A stretch of DNA of 64,000 nt, from assembly GCA_005402585.1 (NCBI GenBank), contig BIFP01000035.1, positions 1-64,000 on the forward strand. Reading direction: 5' to 3'. A model generated the notes under the pieces. The model saw only the letters and a program-made list of their open reading frames with translations, was not told the origin of the DNA and made no database searches. This stretch comes from Micromonosporaceae bacterium KJ-029. GTDB taxonomy: Bacteria; Actinomycetota; Actinomycetes; Mycobacteriales; Micromonosporaceae. Position numbers and translations under genes: made by a program. Shown one piece after another: positions 8,466-16,601 of the stretch; positions within the stretch are counted from its first letter, which is position 1; each line of letters begins with the position of its first letter.

Positions 8466-10570
8466 GCGCCGACGGCCTGGGCGGCACGGCGGTGCGCCGC
8501 GGCCGTGGTTGGGCTGCCGGCACCGCCAGCGCGGTACTGGGCTGGCTGCGAGGGTTGCTCGCGGTCGCCCTGCTCGCCGGGGTGTACGTGCTGACGTTCG
8601 TTCTGGTCACCGCGAACACGTTGTTCGTCGTGCTGGTGGTCTGGGCGGCGTTCACCTCGCCGACCAGTAGCGGCAGCTGGCCGCTGGTGGTCGCCGGCAG
8701 CATCTCGGCCGTTTTCGCGCTGCTCTACGGCGTCACGGCGGTCAGTCGGGTGGAGGAACCCCCGCCCGACGCGGTCTTCGTGCACCGCCGTCAGGCTCCC
8801 GAGCTGTGGCGGCTGGTCGAGGAGTTGGCCCGCGAACTGGACACCCGGGCGCCGACGCGCATTTACCTCACGCCGGAGGTCAACGCGGCGGTGTCGGAGG
8901 AAGCGCGGATGCTCGGGTTCGCCGTCGGCGCGCGGACCATGTACCTCGGCGTGCCGCTGCTGACCCGGTTGACGCCGACGGAACTGCGGGCGGTGCTGTG
9001 CCACGAGTTCGGCCACTACGCCGGCCGGCACACCCGGTTCGGCGCGGTCACCTACCGGGGCGCGGCCTCGCTGCAGTCCGCCCTGTTCCGGCTTCGGATG
9101 ACGGCACAGTCGCGGCAGGGCATCCCCGGGTACGCCTGGTTCTACCAGGCAGCGGTCGGCGCGTACGCGAAGGTGTTCCTATGGGTGTCACTGGCGGTAC
9201 GGCGCCGCCAGGAGCTGGAGGCCGACGCCCGCGCGGCGGCCGTGGTCGGCCCGGCCGCAGCCGCCGAGGCGCTGCGTAGGGTTCACGCGCTCGGGCACGC
9301 GTGGACCGGTTTCCTGGACATGTTCGTCCGCCCGGTACAACGGCTCGGCTTCGTGCCGAAGGATCTGTTCGGGGCGTTCGCCGCCATGTTGGACGATCCG
9401 TCGGTGCAGCAGCGGCTGACGGACCTGCGGAAGCACCCGATCGAGACGAACCGCTCCTGGCTGGACTCCCACCCACCACTGGCCCGGCGCCTCGCGCTGA
9501 TCGAGGCGCGGCCCGCGCGCACCCCCGGCACGGTGGATGACGTGCCCCTGCTGGTCGACCGGGCGCCGGTGCGGCGCGTACAGGAGAAGATGGTCGCGCG
9601 GGCGCGGAGCCGGCCCACGGAGCTGCCGCACGGCACCTGGGCCGACGTCGCCGCCGAGGCATTCGCGGTCGAGCTCGCGAGCCAGTTGCTGGAAGCCGCA
9701 CGGGGCACGGCGGTGTCCGCGCGACCCACCCTCAGCACGGTCCTGGACCTGTTGGGGCGGGGCGAGCAGGCCGAGCTCGCCCGCCGGCTGACCGACGCGC
9801 CCGGGCCGGAGGAGCAACTCGCTGAGGCGCTGTTCGCGCTGATCGGCCAGGCGCTGGCCGGCGCCGGCCGGGCGCGGTGGGTGTTGAGCTGGACAGAGGG
9901 CTACCTGCTCGTCCCGAGCGACGGGACCGACCTGGTGGACCTGGAGGATCTGGCGGCAGGCGCCGCGCGCGACGCCTCGGCGGTACCCGCACTTCGCCGG
10001 GACCTGGCGCGCCGCGGGGTGGACGTCCGGGAACCCGTGCCGCTGCTGCTGCGGACCGTGTCGGCCCCGGCCGGGCGGACCACCGGCGTGGACATCGCCG
10101 GCCAACTGCCGGGCTTCGTCGCCGAAGAGGTCGAACGGCAGCGCGCCGTCCGTAGGTTCACCGTGGCGGTGCTGGTGGTCCTGGCAGTGGCGTGGGGTTT
10201 CACACTGGTCGGCGCCGACGGTTCGGAGCGCTACCCGCCGGCCGCCAACAACCTTCCGGCGAACTGGCCGACGCTGCCCAATCGGACGCCCTGGTCACCG
10301 CCGGCCGTCGACCCGCTGCCCACCTTGGGGTGGCCGCACACCCTTCCCTCGTACGCCCTTCCCTCGTACTCCTTTCCGTCCGACTTCCTGCTCTACGGCA
10401 CGATCGTCGTCAAGCGCGGCGACACCCTGACCAGGATCGCCGCTCGGCACTGCACCACCGTGAAGGAGCTGCAGGAGATCAACGACATGGGCAAGCGGAC
10501 CGCCATCAACGCCGGCCAGCGCCTGCGGGTGCCAGCCCTGTCCGGCACGGTCGACAAGCCCTGTGACTGA
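8462..10570 (+). CDS. M48 membrane metalloprotease with C-terminal LysM domain
   Basis: A 702-residue HtpX/Ste24-like zinc protease. Two to three membrane helices lie within residues 25-95. The catalytic HEFGH motif is at residues 181-185 and the third ligand in QELEADARAA near 250. Another membrane helix (AVLVVLAVAWGFTLVG) lies near 570. A proline-rich linker then leads to a LysM module at about 645-702 (VKRGDTLTRIAARH, INAGQRLRVP). The LysM would place the C terminus in contact with peptidoglycan. The GTG start shares GTGA with the sigma-factor stop. The linker contains a short direct repeat, LPSYALPSYSFPS. Role inferred: envelope protein quality control or wall remodelling under the linked sigma factor. 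Confidence 0.85.
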   Translation: MSADGLGGTAVRRGRGWAAGTASAVLGWLRGLLAVALLAGVYVLTFVLVTANTLFVVLVVWAAFTSPTSSGSWPLVVAGSISAVFALLYGVTAVSRVEEPPPDAVFVHRRQAPELWRLVEELARELDTRAPTRIYLTPEVNAAVSEEARMLGFAVGARTMYLGVPLLTRLTPTELRAVLCHEFGHYAGRHTRFGAVTYRGAASLQSALFRLRMTAQSRQGIPGYAWFYQAAVGAYAKVFLWVSLAVRRRQELEADARAAAVVGPAAAAEALRRVHALGHAWTGFLDMFVRPVQRLGFVPKDLFGAFAAMLDDPSVQQRLTDLRKHPIETNRSWLDSHPPLARRLALIEARPARTPGTVDDVPLLVDRAPVRRVQEKMVARARSRPTELPHGTWADVAAEAFAVELASQLLEAARGTAVSARPTLSTVLDLLGRGEQAELARRLTDAPGPEEQLAEALFALIGQALAGAGRARWVLSWTEGYLLVPSDGTDLVDLEDLAAGAARDASAVPALRRDLARRGVDVREPVPLLLRTVSAPAGRTTGVDIAGQLPGFVAEEVERQRAVRRFTVAVLVVLAVAWGFTLVGADGSERYPPAANNLPANWPTLPNRTPWSPPAVDPLPTLGWPHTLPSYALPSYSFPSDFLLYGTIVVKRGDTLTRIAARHCTTVKELQEINDMGKRTAINAGQRLRVPALSGTVDKPCD

Positions 10571-10642
10571 CCCTCGGGCCACGGGCCCGCCACCCCCGCG
10601 AACGACACCGGTCGGGCATCGCGGGCCGGCACGCCGGCAGAT

Positions 10643-11074
10643 TCAGTGGGTCGTACCCCGCCACCAGGCGAACCGGTCGCTGCGCCGCCACGAGTATCCG
10701 GCCTGGAATGCCGAGAACGGTTCGTGGTACGCCTGCGGTCCGGTCGTCCGGCGCGACCGATCCTCGTGGCTCGGCCCGGCGCCCTGCGTCCACTCGAACG
10801 GATCGGCAACGTTCTCGTCCGGGCCGGGCGGCGGAGCGGAGCGGCCCGGTGCCGTGGCCGCACCGCGGTCGCGCTGATCGTGCACGGTCCGCCGATCCGC
10901 GTCGAGCAGCGCCTCGCGGGCCCGGTAGAGCAGCCGGAAGGTGTCGGCGTCGCCGCCTCGGTCGGGATGGTGGACGAGGGCCGCACGGCGGAACGCGCGG
11001 AGGATCTCGGCCTCGCTGGCGTCGGCCGTCACGCCCAGCACCGCGTAGAAATCCGGCTCGTCCATGCGTCTCAT
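10643..11074 (-). CDS. DnaJ-domain protein
   Basis: A 143-residue protein with an N-terminal J domain (DFYAVLGVTADASEAEILRAFRRAALVHHPDRGGD) containing the HPD tripeptide that stimulates DnaK. The rest is a charged, low-complexity C terminus ending in a tryptophan/arginine-rich patch (SWRRSDRFAWWRG). It lacks the zinc-finger and substrate domains of full DnaJ, so it is a type III J protein. Its ATG overlaps the stop of the preceding gene by four bases (ATGA), making it the last gene of the ABC-F operon. Confidence 0.85.
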   Translation of the reverse strand: MRRMDEPDFYAVLGVTADASEAEILRAFRRAALVHHPDRGGDADTFRLLYRAREALLDADRRTVHDQRDRGAATAPGRSAPPPGPDENVADPFEWTQGAGPSHEDRSRRTTGPQAYHEPFSAFQAGYSWRRSDRFAWWRGTTH

Positions 11075-11901
11075 CGCCCGGTGACCTCTGCCTGCCGGCA
11101 GATCAGCCGCCACGACGCCCGGTGGGCCGCCCCGGACAGCCCGGTCCCGTGGCCGGACACGAACGTCACCCACCGGCGCCCGGCGAGGTACGCCCAGACC
11201 TCCAGCTGATGGCTGTCGCCACGGTAGTAGTGGTCGCTGTCGACGAGCACGTCGCCGTTGACGAACGGCCATTGCAGTCGCGCCTGCGCGTCCGCCGGCA
11301 GGTTGCCGAGCAGGTCGCGCAGGCCCCGGGACAGCGGCAGACTCGCCACGGCCGGGGGTGCCGAGTGGCCGGCCGGCAGCTGCCGGCTCCCCGGCACCCG
11401 CCACGCGGGCTTCTGCACGACGACCGCGTGTCGCAGCGACGACGGCACGAACGGGACGACGGTGAGCAGCTGCGCCGGCCCGCCCCGATCGTTCACGGTC
11501 GGCGCCGAGACGGCGAGGCCCCGCGCGCCGAGCACGACCGCGTACGGGCGTTGCGTGTCGGCACGGTGGCAGTCCGCCCACCACTCGACCACCGGGCCGA
11601 CCCTGGCGACCATCCGATCGCGGACCTTCTCGCCGAGCTGCTCCCACCAGTGGTCGCGGCCGGGCCGGGCGGCGAAGCCCAACGTCGCGGCCTCGTGGAC
11701 CGGCGGCGCCACCCCGGCGGCCCGACCCTGCACCGCCCCGGAGCCGGCCCGGCCCGCCACCGGACCGGGCACCGTCCGGCGCGCCGGTGGGCCGGCTGCC
11801 CGATCGTCCGGCAGAGGTAGGTGATTCGACGCCACGGACGCCTCCCCGATCAGTGCGCCGACACCACCCACCCTAACGCCGTCGCGCCGCCCCGGGACCA
11901 T
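11071..11901 (-). CDS. Hypothetical protein between ABC-F and DnaJ genes
   Basis: A 276-residue soluble protein with no domain I recognise. Residues 1-75 are low-complexity and proline/glycine-rich. The C-terminal part is richer in tryptophan and looks folded (WWEQLGEKVRDRMVARVGPVVEWWADCH, then VNGDVLVDSDHYYRGDSHQLEVWAYLAGRRWVTFVSGHG). The ATG lies nine bases after the ABC-F stop, and its stop overlaps the DnaJ-protein start. It is thus the middle gene of a three-gene operon and may act with the J protein. Confidence 0.7.
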   Translation of the reverse strand: MVPGRRDGVRVGGVGALIGEASVASNHLPLPDDRAAGPPARRTVPGPVAGRAGSGAVQGRAAGVAPPVHEAATLGFAARPGRDHWWEQLGEKVRDRMVARVGPVVEWWADCHRADTQRPYAVVLGARGLAVSAPTVNDRGGPAQLLTVVPFVPSSLRHAVVVQKPAWRVPGSRQLPAGHSAPPAVASLPLSRGLRDLLGNLPADAQARLQWPFVNGDVLVDSDHYYRGDSHQLEVWAYLAGRRWVTFVSGHGTGLSGAAHRASWRLICRQAEVTGR

Positions 11902-11910
11902 CGACGCCTC

Positions 11911-13551
11911 TCACTCAGGGTCGGGCGCGGGGATCTCGCGCAGGCCACCACCGTCCAGGCGCAGCCACCGCTGCACGCCGATGTCGCACAGGAAGCGCTC
12001 GTCGTGGCTGACCACCACGAAGGCTCCCCGGTAGGAGTTCAACGCGTTCTCCAACTGCCCGACGCTGACCAGATCCAGGTTGTTGGTGGGCTCGTCGAGC
12101 AGCAGCAGGTGCGGCGCCGGCTGGGCGTAGAGGACACAGGCGAGGGTGGCGCGCAGGCGCTCGCCGCCGGAGAGCACGCCGACCGGCAGGTGGGCGCGGG
12201 CGCCCCGGAACAGGAACCGGGCCAGCAGGTTCATCCGCTCCGCCAGCGGGCGCTCGGGGGCGTACGCGGCGAGGTTCTCCGCGACCGTACGGTCGAGGTC
12301 GAGCAGGTCCAGGCGCTGCGACAGGTACGCCACCCGGCCGTCGGCCCGGCGCACCTGCCCGCCGTGCGGTTCGAGGTCGCCGTGCAGCAGACGCAGCAGG
12401 GTGGACTTGCCGGCGCCGTTGGGCCCGGTCAACGCGATCCGTTCCGGACCTCGGATGGTCAGGTCGACACCGTCGCCGGCGAACAGCGGCCGGGAGTCGT
12501 GCCGTACCTGCATCCGCTGCCCCTCGACCACGGTGCGGCCGGCGGGTACGTCGGTCTCGGGCAGGTCCAGCGTCAGCGTCTGGTCCTCCCGCAGGGCCCG
12601 GCTGGCCTCGTCGAGGCGGCCCTGCGCCTCGCTCACCCGGCTGGCGTGCGCCTGCTGGGCCCGGCCGGCCGACTCCTGCGCGCTGCGTTTGAGTCCACCG
12701 GCGACGATCCGGGCCAGGCCGGCGTTGCCGAGGTTGCGGGCGGCGTTGCCGGCACGCCGCTCGGCCCGCTCGCGGGCCTGCTGCATCTCCCGCTTCTCCC
12801 GCTTGACCTCCTGCTCGGCGCTGCGCACGTTACGCTCCGCCACCTCCTGGGCCGCCCGGGCCGCCGCCTCGTACGCGGTGAAGTTCCCGCCGTACAGGCG
12901 CACCTGGCCGGCGTCGAGTTCGGCGATGCGGTCCATCCGGTCCAGCAGCATCCGGTCGTGGCTGACCAGCAGCAGGCACCCGGACCAGTTCTCCAGCACC
13001 GTGTACAGCCGGTGCCGGGCGTCGATGTCGAGGTTGTTGGTCGGTTCGTCAAGCAGCAGTACGTCCGGGCGCCGGAGCAGTTGCGCGGCCAGGCCGAGGG
13101 AGACCGCCTGACCGCCGCTGAGGGTGTGCAGGCGCCGGTCCAGGGCGACCTCGCCCAGGCCCAGCCGGTCGAGTTCGGCGCGGCTGCGCTCCTCGACGTC
13201 CCAGTCGTCGCCGATCGCGGCGAAGTTCTCCTCACTGGCGTCGCCGGCCTCGATGGCCCGTAGCGCGGCCAGTGCCGGGGCGACCCCGAGCACCTCGGCC
13301 ACGGTCAGGTCCCCGGACAGCGGCAGGTTCTGCGGCAGGTAGCCGAGCACGCCCTCGACGGTCACGCCGCCGCCGGTGGGGGTCAGCTCACCGGCGATCA
13401 GCCGCAGCAGGGTCGACTTGCCGGCGCCGTTGGGCGCGACCAGGCCGGTTCGGCCCGGCGGCACGGTGAAGGACAGGTCCCGGAACACCGGAGTGTCGTC
13501 GGGCCAGGAAAAGGACAGGTTGGTGCAGACGACGCAGACGTCGGACATCAC
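11911..13551 (-). CDS. ABC-F family ribosome-acting ATPase
   Basis: Soluble protein of 546 residues with two ABC ATPase domains and no membrane segment. Domain 1 has Walker A APNGAGKST and signature LSGGQAVSLGLA; domain 2 has GPNGAGKST and LSGGERLRATLA. Both have LLLDEPTNNLD. Between them is a long charged linker (about residues 215-300, rich in Arg and Glu) that in ABC-F proteins reaches the ribosomal P-site tRNA. Family members either protect ribosomes from antibiotics or aid translation. A leader peptide and attenuator-like hairpins precede the gene, which favours an antibiotic-responsive resistance role. GTG 13551 or ATG 13548 could be the start; GAGG lies seven bases before the GTG. Confidence 0.85.
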   Translation of the reverse strand: MMSDVCVVCTNLSFSWPDDTPVFRDLSFTVPPGRTGLVAPNGAGKSTLLRLIAGELTPTGGGVTVEGVLGYLPQNLPLSGDLTVAEVLGVAPALAALRAIEAGDASEENFAAIGDDWDVEERSRAELDRLGLGEVALDRRLHTLSGGQAVSLGLAAQLLRRPDVLLLDEPTNNLDIDARHRLYTVLENWSGCLLLVSHDRMLLDRMDRIAELDAGQVRLYGGNFTAYEAAARAAQEVAERNVRSAEQEVKREKREMQQARERAERRAGNAARNLGNAGLARIVAGGLKRSAQESAGRAQQAHASRVSEAQGRLDEASRALREDQTLTLDLPETDVPAGRTVVEGQRMQVRHDSRPLFAGDGVDLTIRGPERIALTGPNGAGKSTLLRLLHGDLEPHGGQVRRADGRVAYLSQRLDLLDLDRTVAENLAAYAPERPLAERMNLLARFLFRGARAHLPVGVLSGGERLRATLACVLYAQPAPHLLLLDEPTNNLDLVSVGQLENALNSYRGAFVVVSHDERFLCDIGVQRWLRLDGGGLREIPAPDPE

Positions 13552-13571
13552 GGATAGACCTCGGGAAGGAA

Positions 13572-13655
13572 GCCGGGGACGCGACCGGCGCCCCGGTCAG
13601 AAAGACAGGGCTACGACAGACCGCCCCGGCGTCGGCCGGCAGGCGGCGGGGCTGC
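13572..13655 (-). promoter_or_regulatory. Putative ribosome-mediated attenuator of the ABC-F gene
   Basis: After the leader peptide the transcript can form a stem with CCGGGG/CCCCGG arms (13573-13596) followed by a pyrimidine-rich CTTCCTTCCC tract, resembling a weak intrinsic terminator. An earlier segment at 13624-13630 can pair instead with 13572-13578 (seven bases), giving a mutually exclusive structure. A third compact hairpin (TCGCGCGG/CCGCGCGA, 13710-13730) lies before the leader ATG. Deduced by eye; free energies not computed. Confidence 0.5.
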
Positions 13656-13688
13656 TCACCCCGAGATGTCGTCGTCCCCCGTCAACAT
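13656..13688 (-). CDS. Leader peptide MLTGDDDISG upstream of ABC-F gene
   Basis: A ten-codon reading frame with ATG, TGA and a good ribosome site (GGGAG about eight bases upstream). It ends about 105 bases before the ABC-F start and is followed at once by GC-rich hairpins. Antibiotic-inducible ABC-F genes commonly carry such short upstream frames, on which stalled ribosomes change RNA folding. The run of three aspartates followed by isoleucine could be a stall context. Not proven to be translated. Confidence 0.6.
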   Translation of the reverse strand: MLTGDDDISG

Positions 13689-13770
13689 GTCTCGCTCCCT
13701 CGTCCCGCATCGCGCGGTTGATCCGCGCGAGCCCAGCCTAGCAACTCATCCGCACGCCCGGCATCGGTCC

Positions 13771-13809
13771 GCGCCACGCCCGCCGGGCAGAGACCGACGG
13801 GCGTGGCGC
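13771..13809 (-). terminator. Stem-loop terminator after metQ
   Basis: A perfect 12-base inverted repeat (GCGCCACGCCCG and its complement) with a 15-base loop begins 16 bases beyond the metQ stop. There is no U-tract, as is common for actinobacterial terminators. It separates metNIQ from the leader region of the ABC-F operon. Confidence 0.6.
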
Positions 13810-13824
13810 GTCTCGAACCGGGCC

Positions 13825-14652
13825 TCAGAAGGCAGCCAGGACGGAGCCCTGGTACTTCTGCTCGATGAAGGTCTTCACCTCGGCGGAGTGCAGCAACTCC
13901 TCCAGCTTCTGCACCCGCGCGTCGGTGTCGCCGCCGTCGCGGACCACGACCAGGTTGGCGTACGGGTTGTCGTCGCCCTTCTCCAGCGCCAGGGCATCGG
14001 TGGCCGGGGTGAGACCGGTCTCGATCGCGTAGTTGCCGTTGATCACCGAGGCGGCGGTGTCGTCGAGGCTGCGGGGCAGCTGCGCGGCTTCCAGTTCCCG
14101 GAACTGCAGCTGCTTCGGGTTGTCGACGATGTCGCGCTGGGTGGCCTTCACGCCGGCGCCGTCGCGGAGCGTGATCACGCCGTTCTGGGCGAGCAGGTTG
14201 AGTGCCCGACCCGAGTTGGACGGGTCGTTCGGGATCGCCACCACCCCCTTCTCCGGCAGGTCGGCGACGCTGCGGACCTTCTTCGAGTACAGGCCGAGCG
14301 GTTCGATGTGCACCGGCTTGAGCGCGGTGAACTTGTACCCCTTGGCGGCCTTCTCCTCGTCCAGGTACGGGATGTGCTGGAAGTAGTTGGCGTCGAGTTG
14401 CCCGTCCGCGAGCGCGCTGTTCGGCTGCACGTAGTCGGTGAACTCCACGATCTCCAGCTTCAGCCCGGCCTGCTCGGCCAGGTTGTCCTTGATGTACGTG
14501 AGGATCTCGCCGTGCGGGACCGGGCTGACCCCGACCTTGAGCGCGGCGTCGGCGGGCGTCGAGGTGCCGGTCTGGTCCGCGTCCGAGCCGCAGGCGGCGA
14601 GGCCCAGGACGAGGGCGGCGGCAGCGATCAGTGAGGGGATGGTGCGTCGCAC
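13825..14652 (-). CDS. metQ: Methionine ABC transporter substrate-binding lipoprotein
   Basis: NlpA/MetQ lipoprotein of 275 residues. The signal peptide ends in a lipobox (LGLAAC) with Cys21 as the lipidation site. The mature domain follows family wording: LKVGVSPVPHGEILTYIKDNL, DYVQPNSALADGQLDANYFQH and PNDPSNSGRALNLLAQNG. It binds methionine, or related amino acids, outside the membrane and delivers them to MetI. It is the last gene of metN-metI-metQ, separated from metI by about 45 bases, and is followed by a strong stem-loop. Confidence 0.93.
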   Translation of the reverse strand: MRRTIPSLIAAAALVLGLAACGSDADQTGTSTPADAALKVGVSPVPHGEILTYIKDNLAEQAGLKLEIVEFTDYVQPNSALADGQLDANYFQHIPYLDEEKAAKGYKFTALKPVHIEPLGLYSKKVRSVADLPEKGVVAIPNDPSNSGRALNLLAQNGVITLRDGAGVKATQRDIVDNPKQLQFRELEAAQLPRSLDDTAASVINGNYAIETGLTPATDALALEKGDDNPYANLVVVRDGGDTDARVQKLEELLHSAEVKTFIEQKYQGSVLAAF

Positions 14653-14698
14653 GATATTGCCTCTCTATCAGTCTCCACGCGGGGTTCCGCGTGGTCGT

Positions 14699-15355
14699 CT
14701 ATCGGTGGGAAAGGCGCCGGGCGACCCGGTCGCCGAGCATCTGGACGGCCTGCACGACGACGATCAGCAGCACGACGGTGCCGACCATCACGTCGTCCTC
14801 GAACCGCTGGTAGCCGTAGCGCAGCGCGAGGTCGCCCAGGCCACCGCCGCCGATCACCCCGGCCATCGCGGAGTAGCCGATCAACGCGACGACGGTGATG
14901 GTCAGCCCCGCCACCAGGCCGGGTCTGGCCTCCCGGAGCAGGACCTTCACGATGATCTGCCGGCGGGAGGCGCCCATCGCGCGGGCCGCGTCCACCACGT
15001 CCCGGCCCACCTCGCGGATGGCGGCCTCCACGATCCGGGCGTAGAAGGGGATGGCGCTGACGGTCAGCGGGACGATGGCGGCGGTGGTGCCGATCGTGGT
15101 GCCGACCACGGCCCGGGTGAACGGGCTGATCGCCACCAGCAGGATGATGAAGGGCAGCGACCGTCCGATGTTGACGATCAGCCCGAGCAACCCGTTGAGC
15201 CGGGGCGCCGCCAGCAGGCCGCCACGGTCGGTCAGGATCAGCAGTACGCCGACCAGCAGTCCGCCGGCGCCGGAGAGCAGGGTGGCGACGCCGACCATGT
15301 AGGCGGTTTCGACGAATCCCTGCCACAGCAGGTCGACGAGGTCCGGGGCGATCAT
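14699..15355 (-). CDS. metI: Methionine ABC transporter permease
   Basis: A 218-residue inner-membrane protein with five predicted helices and the EAA-type cytoplasmic loop (DAARAMGASRRQIIVKVLLREARPGL) that docks onto the ATPase. Length and order match MetI. Its ATG overlaps the metN stop (ATGA), so the permease is translationally coupled to the ATPase. Confidence 0.93.
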   Translation of the reverse strand: MIAPDLVDLLWQGFVETAYMVGVATLLSGAGGLLVGVLLILTDRGGLLAAPRLNGLLGLIVNIGRSLPFIILLVAISPFTRAVVGTTIGTTAAIVPLTVSAIPFYARIVEAAIREVGRDVVDAARAMGASRRQIIVKVLLREARPGLVAGLTITVVALIGYSAMAGVIGGGGLGDLALRYGYQRFEDDVMVGTVVLLIVVVQAVQMLGDRVARRLSHR

Positions 15356-16335
15356 CGGGCCGCCTCCACACCGAATCCGGCCGTACGCAGGTCGCCCAAC
15401 GCGTCCGCCAGTCCCGGTGCCGCCTCGGGGAGCGCGATCCGCAGCCGGCCGGCCCGGGTGGCGGCCAACTGCTCGACGGCACCGGCGACGATCCGCACGT
15501 CCAGGTCGTGCCGGCGGGTCAGGCGGGACACGAACGCCTCGTCGCCGACCGTCCCGGCCAGCGTCACGTCGTACAGCAGGTGGCCGGGCACGGTCGGTAC
15601 CGGGCCCAGCGGAAAGATGTCCCGGGCCAGCTGGGAGTCGGTACGACTGATCAGCTCGGCCACCGGGCCGGACTCGACGAACCGGCCGTCGCGCATGATC
15701 GCCACTGCGTCGCAGAGCCGCTTGACCACTTCCATCTCGTGCGTGATCAGCAGGATGGTCAAGCCGAGCCGCTGGGTGAGGCCGCGCAGCAGGCTCAGGA
15801 TGGCGCCGGTGGTATCCGGGTCGAGCGCCGAGGTCGCCTCGTCGGACAGCAGCAGCCGGGGACGGCTGGCCAGGGCCCGGGCGATGCCGACCCGCTGCTT
15901 CTGTCCGCCGGAGAGCTGTGCCGGGTAAGCGCCGGCCCGGTCGGCGAGGCCGACCAGGTCGAGCAGCTCCGCCACCCGGACCGCGCGCTCCCGCCGCGGT
16001 ACGCCCATCACCTCCAGGGCGAAGCTGACGTTGTCGGCCGCGGTGCGGGAGGCGAGCAGGGCGAAGTGCTGATGGATCATGCCGATGCCCTGCCGGGCCT
16101 GCCGGAGGCGGTCGTCGCGCAGGGCGGTCAGCTCCACCCCGTCGACGGTCACGTGTCCCTCGTCGGGCCGTTCCAACAGGTTCACGCAGCGCAGCAGGGT
16201 GCTCTTGCCGGCGCCGCTGCGCCCGACCACGCCGAACACCTCGCCCTCGGCGACGGTGAGGTCGACGCCGTCGACGGCGGTGACCGGGCGGCCCCGGCTG
16301 TGGAAGGTCTTCCGCAGACCTTCGATGCGGATCAC
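15352..16335 (-). CDS. metN: Methionine ABC transporter ATPase
   Basis: ATP-binding subunit of 327 residues. Walker A is GRSGAGKST, the signature is LSGGQKQRVGIARALA and Walker B is LLLSDEATSALDP. The C-terminal 80 residues form the NIL domain, which in MetN binds methionine and inhibits transport when the pool is full. I chose the GTG at 16335 because a GAGGAAA ribosome site precedes it and the protein then begins VIRIEGLRKTF as usual. The longer frame to 16428 runs into a stem-loop leader. Confidence 0.92.
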   Translation of the reverse strand: MIRIEGLRKTFHSRGRPVTAVDGVDLTVAEGEVFGVVGRSGAGKSTLLRCVNLLERPDEGHVTVDGVELTALRDDRLRQARQGIGMIHQHFALLASRTAADNVSFALEVMGVPRRERAVRVAELLDLVGLADRAGAYPAQLSGGQKQRVGIARALASRPRLLLSDEATSALDPDTTGAILSLLRGLTQRLGLTILLITHEMEVVKRLCDAVAIMRDGRFVESGPVAELISRTDSQLARDIFPLGPVPTVPGHLLYDVTLAGTVGDEAFVSRLTRRHDLDVRIVAGAVEQLAATRAGRLRIALPEAAPGLADALGDLRTAGFGVEAAR

Positions 16336-16377
16336 GGTTGTTTCCTCGTCATTCGGGTGAAGCGCGGGGGTGGGCAT

Positions 16378-16424
16378 CGGGCGGGTTGCCGGATGGCCGC
16401 ACCCGGCCACCGGCGACCCGCCCG
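16378..16424 (-). promoter_or_regulatory. Long stem-loop in metNIQ leader
   Basis: The leader can fold into a 47-base hairpin: outer arms CGGGCGGGT/ACCCGCCCG pair perfectly, and inner arms GCCGG-TGGCC/GGCCA-T-CCGGC pair nearly completely. It lies 42 bases before the metN GTG. I could not match it to a known SAM riboswitch core. It may be a terminator/attenuator or a transcript stabiliser. Confidence 0.5.
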
Positions 16425-16444
16425 TCAAGGGGTGAAGCCGAACA

Positions 16445-16461
16445 GGATTAGACGCTAATCC
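16445..16461. promoter_or_regulatory. Palindromic operator upstream of metN
   Basis: GGATTAG and CTAATCC arms separated by three bases form a perfect 17-bp palindrome in an AT-rich patch, about 110 bases before metN. It probably overlaps the metNIQ promoter and could bind a dimeric repressor. Regulator unknown. Confidence 0.5.
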
Positions 16462-16558
16462 CTATTGGTTAAGTAGGGTATCTCATGGGCGGCCGACGCC
16501 CGCCACCGCCGCGGCCCGAACGTGAGCTGGAACACTGCACGCTTCACCCCCACCGCCG

Positions 16559-16596
16559 CGTCCCGCCGCCCCGCCGGGCGCCGGGGCGGCGGGACG
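16559..16596 (-). terminator. Stem-loop terminator after APC permease gene
   Basis: A perfect 15-base inverted repeat (CGTCCCGCCGCCCCG and its complement) with an eight-base loop starts five bases after the permease stop codon. There is no T-tract. Position and stability fit a factor-independent or mixed terminator. Confidence 0.7.
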
Positions 16597-16601
16597 GCGC
16601 C

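Noticed and set aside
16336..16500. SAM riboswitch before metN
   Set aside because: A strong hairpin is present but I could not find the conserved core of SAM-I, SAM-II or SAM-IV by eye, so it is listed only as a stem-loop.
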